Position numbers and translations under genes: made by a program. A DNA stretch of 64,000 bases, taken from assembly GCA_003640385.1 (NCBI GenBank), contig RCAB01000178.1, positions 51,750 to 115,749 of the forward strand. Reading direction: 5' to 3'. Position 1 is the stretch's first letter. Every line of letters starts with the position of its first letter. This stretch comes from Setaria digitata (taxonomy: Eukaryota; Nematoda; Chromadorea; Rhabditida; Setariidae). This document shows, in pieces, positions 56,401 through 64,000 of this stretch. The notes beneath the pieces were generated by a model. The model did not search any database and had not been told where the DNA came from. It was given only the letters and a program-made list of their open reading frames with translations.

Positions 56401-59265
56401 AATTATTACAGTCTATTTGTCAAACAGTTAAGGATTGTCATCTTTATTATTTACAGAAATAATAACTACCTTTATTAATTATAAAAAACTGCAATTTTAA
56501 CACGCCATTAATTCCCTCGCATTCATTTTCCCAATTTCCACACTTTTCTACTTCACACATTTTTTAAGTAATGGAAAGTTAAAAGAATTATTAACTTTTG
56601 GAAACATAGGATCGAATTTGTCTCTTATCAGCTTAAGCAAAAAAAATAAATTTACTTTTTAGCATTCCGACAACAGTGTGTTGATATACAAAGCGTTAAC
56701 AATGAAACCATCGTGCTTACGGAGAAAAGCTGAAAACATAAACAATACTAGGAAGGAAAATATCTAGTTCCTAAATATCTATCAGTAGTTTTATGCCCAA
56801 TTTAACACTGTTCATCACTTTTTTATCCCTAATTTAAAAAATAAACGACTATATAAATCATCAAAACTTGATAAAAAAGTATTCAGAAACTACAAGTCAG
56901 TTGACCTATGTCTATTTTTCTTTTAGGAAGGCATGCATGCTGTATCTAGTATAATCAAGGAATCAGAGAAAGACATGTTGTGCTAAGCCACACTTGACAA
57001 TCCCCAAAATATCTACATATGAATAAGAATAGTAAAAAGTAACAAAAGAATGAAGGTAAATAAAAATTTAATAATCTCACGGTGATGACGATATGTGGCC
57101 AGATAAGTGAAGTTGGTTCAGCTACCAGAGCCTGGGACGTCCATAACATATTGGGACCATCGATATTGCTACCGCTCGCTTGACACCTAAAAGAGTAGCA
57201 GATCAGTTTTAGGAATGATAAATCATATACATATAAACAGTGGAATTTTTAAATACAGAAGAATTGAGAAGAAACAACAAATATAAAAAATAACACTGAA
57301 AAATTAAAGTGTGAAAAATAGGTATAACCATAAGGCAGAAGTTCTTAATATAACTAATTATTGAAATATTCAAGAAATCTATTTTTCATTAATACCAAAG
57401 AGAAATAAATAGTAAGTAAAAAAATTCGATGTTTCGGTGGAGAATGCAAATAAGAATGACATACATCATAAGTAGATTAATAATAAAAAACACCACTCAG
57501 AAACTAAATAATGATACTAAGTAGCGCACACATTCTTGTCTCAATAAAGTCGAATTAATTGTATTCTAAAAAAAAAAACTCAATGAATACCATCGATGAG
57601 AGATTTGAGTGAAAGACCTGGCCGTTCATTGTTGTCAAGAACAACAAAATTATACTGGTTTTTATTTTTTCAAATTATGAAAATCTTCAAATTCATCAAA
57701 CGAAAGACAGATTTAAAATATAGGAACAATTACATAAATATTCTTTGACTTATCACTAATATTCACATCATTTTCCAGATCTTTAAAAATAGCATTAACA
57801 GTTCTTTCGAGAAAATATTATCAAAAGGGAAAAAAAAATGTCAACATGGACACAAGGAAATGACTGACATTACTAGAAGTGAACATAGTGAATTTGACAA
57901 TACCTACTACTGCATCGCTGTGAACATCTACCATTATAATTTTTTTTTTTTTTTTTTCCATTAATGAATGCAGACAAAACCTTCTCTTCCTCAAACTTTC
58001 CAGAAATTGTTTACATAATGAAAGATAAGAAAAAAAAAAGAACTGCTTCTAATGGACTGGAGCAGTGTTAGCTACTTCATTTCGATAAAAGCATACTAAT
58101 GCAACAAGCAAAATTTTTAACTGTCAAATTTCGACATGTCCCACTTATCATGTCGAAAAAACAGTGCCAGATGTTCCGAAGAACATACATTTACGGCACA
58201 ATCACTCTCATTTTTTGATTCATTTCTCAACTAAAAATTTCCCATTCCTCTCCACTAAATCATGCAGTAACATTAGCACTCATCCCATCCCCCAGGACAA
58301 TAACCGATCACTATGTAATCCTTCTTAGGTCGAAACTGATACACTATCATATATCCATTTCATATTTCTCTGCCCTTACTGAAAATAACCGTTTATAACA
58401 CTGACAGTGATTGACACACTGACCCCCCACAAAACCACGAAGTTCATCCCACCATTTTGCTGTTCTCTATTACCGCATCAATCCATGAAAAGGATTGGGA
58501 CTTTAATTCTAAAAAACAGCAGCCAATTTATCTTTCTCAGACCTAAACCCTACAGTACCTACCTGATTTGTTACACATCCTAGAAGTAAACTACATCCGA
58601 ACCTTCCCTTGGAATTGTCAAATCGTTTCACGATTACCCACCCTGTCGATTCTCTCTGATCCGTCCCATAACAAACAACGTCGGAACATTACCTTCCATG
58701 AAACTGCGACTGCTATACCCCACACAAACGCCAAACTTACAGTACCGTGGTCAAATACTCCCAAAATCAAAATAAAACCCTCAAACCGCCGAGCACAAAT
58801 CATAAATCACCAAACTGATTGGGCATCGGCTACATGATGTTTACTCGTGAGAAACCAACAGAAAAATCAATTTAATATGGTGAACTGATACAAGAACGAC
58901 TTCGACGAATTCAACTACATCAAACAAATGGATCCCATTCACTAAACAAACTTATTGCAAACTCAAATGGGATGAATCCAATAAATGGCTAGCAGCCAAT
59001 CTACGCTGAAATATATCCGACCGATACGAGACCTCATGGACGAGAAGCGCATATATTTGCCATCATCGATGGACAGAGGGATTGATTACCCATACCAATG
59101 GGTTACAGTGTCCAGTCTCGTGAAACACCCCACAAACAAATTAATTCCTGAAATTTATGCAAACAAACAAGGATAATCAAAACAAAATAACGTGCAAGAG
59201 CGAAAACCTTCGGTTATTTCCAACCACTGAACCAAACGACTCTTATGAACAGCAGACAAAACCAT
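50500..59265 (-). CDS. Ig-domain single-pass membrane protein with tyrosine-rich tail; in-frame TAA in the Ig exon
   Basis: I do not recognise the family. Exons, all in phase: 59265-59208, 59147-59005, 58914-58886, 57186-57081, 56729-56656, 56272-56143, 55938-55859, 55571-55406, 55175-55027, 54586-54442, 54009-53905, 53574-53398, 53125-53041, 52877-52740, 52526-52059, 51988-51891, 51420-51324; then either 51254-51184 (stop TAG) or 50975-50901, 50748-50713, 50516-50500 (stop TAG). The first four exons form an I-set Ig fold: EITEGINLFVGC, THWYG, RIGRIYFS, SFLYQCQASGS. A TAA at 59088-59086 interrupts it. One transmembrane helix follows (SLLTLCIS at its end, then HCCRNAKK). The roughly 630-residue tail carries NENPYGEI, NPTYESI, DPLYSK, YAGVSEDPY, NYDIGY, SDYET, SYDDQ and the proline motif PPKPPTSPIP. 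A signal peptide is missing, so the 5' end is incomplete. It resembles adhesion receptors signalling through SH2/SH3 adaptors, by inference. Confidence 0.65.
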
Positions 59266-60043
59266 CTTCACAAATCAAATTGTCACGACCTACCCCTTCT
59301 TGTCCGCCTTACAAATTAACATATAATCCCCCATAAAAATATGACAATGTATAATAGCTTCCTCAAGAAGTCGCAGTAAAACAGACTTAGAAAAAAATAT
59401 CTCTCACAAAGAAGTGACCAAAATTAAGTTTTTAAATGCAAAATATGATAAAAGTTCGGCCTGTTGGCGATAAAACGGAAACCCACCAAACTGGAAGCAT
59501 GACCCACAACAGTGCTGCACCATGGTATGAACTATCGAGGATATGAAATATTTTCACATAAAACGACTACAGTATGAAAATAATTATGAACTTAAGCAAA
59601 AAAAGGAGCTCAATTTCTGACTGTTGAGTTCAAGTAAAAACAATTGATGCAACACAAATATTTAAGCAAACGCTATTTTCCGGTGGGTTCCCCAGCCCAA
59701 CTCAAGTATTGCAGGGTAAATAACACACAAATGGTGAAAATTGCCTGTCAGTGCTCCAAAGAAAAAAAAAAATGAGAAAAATGCTGCAAAGCGTCATAAA
59801 AGGTTTCGTCTTGTCGACAAAGAACAGTTACCTGTAGATGCAAAAATACATATGTTTTAAACACATCATGGACAAAACTGATTGTTTTTTTACGCAAACA
59901 AATGGAAACTTATAATTATTCATCAAACCAAAGAAAAAAAAACAAGTTCAAGAAAAAAAAAAACACGAAAAACGATCATTTAGAAAAAACAGTGACGGAA
60001 ATGTGGCCTTAGTTCACTCATTTGACTTGTCCTGTTCTTCTGC
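59266..60043. other. 14-3-3 3' UTR and gap before the Ig-type gene
   Basis: This should contain the 14-3-3 3' UTR and possibly the missing 5' exon or promoter of the Ig-type gene. No signal-peptide exon was found. The plus strand is A/C-rich over much of 58200-59700. Confidence 0.5.
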
Positions 60044-63000
60044 TCAGTTGCCACCTGCTTCACCCGCTTGCTCACCGCCTTCCTGATCGTCTGCACCTGT
60101 GTCCGATGTCCACAAGGTAAGGTTGTCACGAAGGAGCTGCATGATCAATGTGCTATCTTTGTAAGAATCTTCGTTCAGGGTGTCCAGTTCAGCAATTGCA
60201 TCATCAAATGCCTGCAAGTGCATTTAGATATACGTGTGAAACAGTAAACATTACACCAATGATGGGTTATTATTACGAATGTTGACACCTTTTGCAATCT
60301 AAAACACAATGGGGATGAAAGAAAGAGACACATTTCCACCTGCTGCTTAGAACAAATTAGATAAGAGAAGAAACTCGACATGAGTAGAAAAATGGCACAA
60401 GTCAATTCTCATTCACCACTTCTTCTAGTTGAGACCGAAAAGATAATTGAGAAAATAAAACAGAGGGAAACAATTAAACACCAATAAATAACCATAGCTA
60501 GAATATCAGGATCAGGCCACACCTCAAAAACTCCATTTCCAAAAAGAAAAATTTGGTGAGAGAACATCAAAAACCACCGGATGGCACCTAAACTGCCATC
60601 AGCACTTCCTTGTCAAGACCATCCACAACTTGATACAGCAACTAGTCAATTTCATTCTAATCTTTCAAATAAGTAGCCTCCTTCACAGGATAAACTACTG
60701 TTAACAATAATATTTCTTCTTATATAGAGACGAAAAAATTTGAAAGAGAATGTAGTGATAAAAAAAAAGCGCATGCACGGATGTTAACACTCGCACGTTC
60801 ACAAATTCTTCTTGCAATTTTTAGAAGAGCCTTTGAACGACCAAATCTGTTGTCCTTCCTTCACTGTCAAAATACTATACGAAACGAAAAATTGCTGGAA
60901 CACTCGTAGAACATGCACATATGGTCTTGACTGATTTCTCTAATTCTTGAAACTAACTGTAACTCCGACATCTCTAAAATTTAACTATATGGCCTAATTT
61001 CCTACCCTTTAAACGTTTGAAAAAAAAAAGAGCTCGGAGCAGTTCTTAAGTTCCAGTCGAATGAATAATCGACCATGGGAAGTCTGAATACATGGATATT
61101 AAATATTACTACTCTTCAAATCAGAATCCTTCAAGCCATTGAAATTAATTTATCCCAACATATGTCGATAGTCCCGGTTAGGAAATATAAAAATTTTCGT
61201 TAAAAAGTCAGAAACGCACCCTATTATAATTCCATGTTAATTCACATACCCACACATGCATTTTCAGAAGCATAAGCGATTATTCGAAGTGCTTTGAGGC
61301 CCTCAACACTTCCAACTTGTACTTCCCCGGAGTGGATACTCAGCACCTAGAAACACCAAACTGTTACCAACCCACCAACAATAGTCCCAAAGGATACCCA
61401 TCACTCATCAAAGTACCCAATGACAACTGGAAAATCCTGACGAAATCAACTGCTCAGGTTCGGTTCCACTTTTTCGGACACTACTTCTAAAACTGACTGC
61501 TAATTCACTTCCACTTTTTCTTTTCGAACTGATAACAAACTGTGTCGTCTGATTAGCTAACACACTTCCATTTTACTCGACAAAAGCATGTAGGAACTAA
61601 CGTTACTTCAACTTCTCAGTAACAAGCTAAGCTAACCACTATCTCGGCGAAGACTTTTAAATCAGTTCAAGATTTTTACTTTTCTATGTGTAACAGGTAA
61701 TGGGAAGTTATCAGTGGAAATGGAAATGTATGGTATGGAAGAATAGTAAAAAGAAGAGAGCCTCAGGCGGCAATAGCATTATGTATTGTCAAGTGTCGGC
61801 CGAATAATAAATCGGAACATCAATGTTTTGCCGACCGGCACTTTACAGGATCCGGCCCACCTGTTTGGCGAGTTGACATGCACGATCAGGGCTCGATGAA
61901 ATCTCGTAGAAGAAGACACTATAATTTAGAGCGAGGCCCAAACGAACTGGATGGGTAGTCGAAAGTTGTGCCTTGGCAATCTCAAGTGCCTCCGAATAGG
62001 CTTTCTGACCCGCATCCGCCACCGCTGAAACAAACATAAACCAACCATTCGAGTGACAATAATATAAAATTAACCCGTCTTCACGCACCTGTTTAGCAAG
62101 TTGACAGGCCTTGTCTGGCGCATTCAGTATCTCGTAGTAGAATACCGAAAAATTGAGTGCAAGCCCAAGCCGGATCGGATGTGTGGGCTGCATTTTGTCC
62201 TTCGCGATATCGAATGCTTCCTGGTAGGACTGCTGTGACTTCTCCACTACCACTAAATAGAACACAGAACCACCGGTCAGTATCAAAAACTCAAACCGCT
62301 TTAACTCTTCTATTCCTCCCAAACAAACTGAAGCCATGTTAATATGTACCTTCCTCACCAATTTTTTAGGAGAAAATTGACAACATTATTTACTTCGATG
62401 GCAGTAACAAGAAAAAAGAAAATTCCCTTCTTTCTGTAGCTAACCATTTGATGGTTCATATCATGAAACTCCGGAAAACACCCAATTCAGTATAACTGCC
62501 ATAGGAATTTTCGAAGCACCGTAGAGCTCTGATGGTACAATTAATTCGAGACTAGGTTTTCCTCCACTCATATATGTACCAGACTAACCATCTTAGATCA
62601 GCACTACTAACCACTGAACAGTGTTCATGCAGACACGTCCGTCCTCCAATATTCAACAATATTTTGAAGATTTTGTCATAAACGTTAAACAAATATACTA
62701 CATTGACCATAATTTACACTCACCATTGCGATCATCCCCACTCGCAACCTCCGCCAGATATCGGTAATAGTCACCTTTCATTTTCAAATAGAACACCTTC
62801 GATTCAGGATTGCCTGCTTTCGGGATGAGGTATTTGTCCAGAAGATTCTGAAATGGAATGTTTAAGATTTGGACCAAAACCAGTAATCCGCAAACCGATT
62901 TTTATTCTTTCATGCCACTAACAATTTCAAGTACAAATCATACTTCCAAAGAATATAGCACAAGAGAAGAAAAATTTACCAAAACGTCTTGACAAATATC

Positions 63001-64000
63001 TCGCAGCTCCTTCTCAACTTTTTCGCGATACTCTTTTGCCATCTGTTGCTTCTTTTCCGAACCTTCGGTCTTCTGTTCGATGGACGATATCACTCGCCAT
63101 GATGAGCGCCGTGCCCCGACTACATTCTGAAAATTTCTTTTCCGTAGATGACAATTTCGATGAAGATGATCTGGCAATCGAAAAACTAGCTCTAACGCGA
63201 CGAGTGAAATGCTTTTTTCTTCGCCTCCTACACGATGCATGTTCATGTTGTCACGAATAGGTCATAAAATGTGTTTGAGACTTTAGGAACTTCTTGTTCT
63301 AACAAAGGCATTAGATGATTTATCTTTTTCAGCTTCATGTATTACAAACTTAATTTTCTAAACTTTTCTAAAAGTTTTCAACCTGCGTTGCGCAAACCAA
63401 TCAATTGACAATGCCCTTATGGTTAGTGCAGAACGCAACGCTCAACAACTCCGGGCGACGCGTAATGAGCACAACTGTGTGAGGCCTGAAGGCGCAACAC
63501 ATGTGCTGCAAAGAGTTAGAGAGGTGCGATCCGATATGAATTCAATCGAGTCCACCACTGCGTTAACTACTGCGATAATCAATAAGCCACTGGATGCGTC
63601 CACCCAAACTATCTAACAAACCGCCACTAAGGAGATTCATTCCCATCATCTAATATGGCGATCTGCTTCTGTCATCTCTCCCCTTCCCTCCTCCTTCCTC
63701 ACTCTGCCCATTTCTTCCGCTCTCCTCCTTAATTTCGACTTCTGTGCATTTCACGAATCAATTCTTGAGAAAGAGAAATCATGATAACTCTTCGGTTTTT
63801 CGACCCCATAGAATGATCAAACAACATAAACGAAGTACCACAAACGTTGCATCTTAAGCAAAGCAAACCAATGTAATATACCGCTTAATCACGCTTAGTC
63901 AGCAAATATATTTCACCTTATAGGCAACTGAGAGCAAATTGCGCTCTTCATTGGAAAGTTCTGCACCCAGTTCGGTAACTCGTTTCATTGACTGAGCCAT
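60044..64000 (-). CDS. ftt-2/par-5: 14-3-3 protein (partial, 5' end outside the window)
   Basis: Dimeric phosphoserine/phosphothreonine-binding adaptor, cytosolic and nuclear. Exons in the window: 64000-63917, 63126-62980, 62847-62724, then one of two alternative exons (62252-62089 or 62024-61861), then 60211-60044 with TGA at 60046-60044; 228 codons with either choice. The segment present begins [20 protein letters not shown]; the usual first 20 or so residues (dimer helix) should lie in an exon beyond 64000, although the window ends exactly on an ATG. Binding-groove residues are visible: Lys at the YK/N exon junction, Arg in GARRSSWR, Arg-Tyr in DYYRYLAEV, Asn in LALN, and TLWTSDT near the end. 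The C-terminal tail is acidic and Gly-rich ([13 protein letters not shown]). Very close to nematode FTT-2/PAR-5; which of the two it matches best cannot be decided here. Confidence 0.96.
61861..62024 (-). CDS. 14-3-3 alternative exon B (divergent variant)
   Basis: A 164-nt exon flanked by GTTTCAG and CAG/GTGGGC. It encodes [17 protein letters not shown], then [19 protein letters not shown] and [13 protein letters not shown], a second version of the segment in exon A. About 33 of 54 residues agree. It keeps the groove core ([17 protein letters not shown]) but changes the loop after helix 6 (QLST for KMQP) and the surface before the next helix (SSS for LNA). Length and phase match exon A exactly, and there are no stops in frame, so it appears to be under coding constraint. 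Confidence 0.9.
62089..62252 (-). CDS. 14-3-3 alternative exon A (canonical variant)
   Basis: A 164-nt exon flanked by TATTTAG and CAG/GTGCGT. It encodes [34 protein letters not shown] and [11 protein letters not shown], the standard 14-3-3 sequence of animals. Only 64 bases separate it from exon B. If both were spliced in, exon B would be read out of frame and reach TAA within the exon. Confidence 0.93.

Noticed and set aside
58618..58803. Hydrophobic minus-strand frame of 61 codons
   Set aside because: Explained by T/G-rich base composition on that strand; no splice support.
63419..63616. Plus-strand 65-codon frame in the first 14-3-3 intron
   Set aside because: Antisense to the gene, no recognised domain and no splice support.

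Overview
This window looks like nuclear DNA of a nematode. It is very AT-rich, with many homopolymer runs and short coding exons split by introns of about 50-3,000 bases. Introns end in TTTTAG or TTTCAG, and several first exons start a few bases after such an acceptor, as expected for spliced-leader trans-splicing. The 14-3-3 protein is nearly identical to the nematode FTT-2/PAR-5 type. Gene density and composition would suit a spirurid (filarial-like) worm, but that is inference. No rRNA, tRNA, CRISPR or intact transposon was recognised. All exon models were built by hand from splice motifs, reading phase and family knowledge; none was checked by a search.

Every recognised gene lies on the minus strand, so transcription runs from high to low coordinates. 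From the right edge: a 14-3-3 gene (60044-64000, 5' end outside the window); an immunoglobulin-type single-pass membrane protein with a long tyrosine-rich tail (50500-59265); CPSF1/CPSF-160 of the mRNA 3'-end cleavage complex (38143-48905, complete, 27 exons, 1391 aa); an 8.9-kb gene-poor stretch with a 31-bp minisatellite (32040-32561); the glycerophosphocholine phosphodiesterase GPCPD1 (18687-29283, 17 exons, 733 aa); COG6 of the Golgi tethering complex (10408-16809, 18 exons, about 673 aa); the rhomboid protease RHBDD1/RHBDL4 (6789-9584, 7 exons, 310 aa); a small Cys/Tyr-rich membrane protein (5971-6201); and about 6 kb with no supported gene.

Most of these are housekeeping genes that need not act together, although COG6, RHBDD1 and the small membrane protein are close enough (about 0.6-0.8 kb apart) to be a possible operon. 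The most interesting observation is in the 14-3-3 gene: two adjacent 164-nt exons encode alternative versions of the same segment of the phosphopeptide-binding groove, in the same phase, and including both would shift the frame. Other points are an in-frame TAA inside the Ig domain of the membrane receptor, a vestigial duplicated exon in the rhomboid gene, a Tyr where GPCPD1 should have a catalytic His, and an unexpected hydrophobic tail predicted on COG6.
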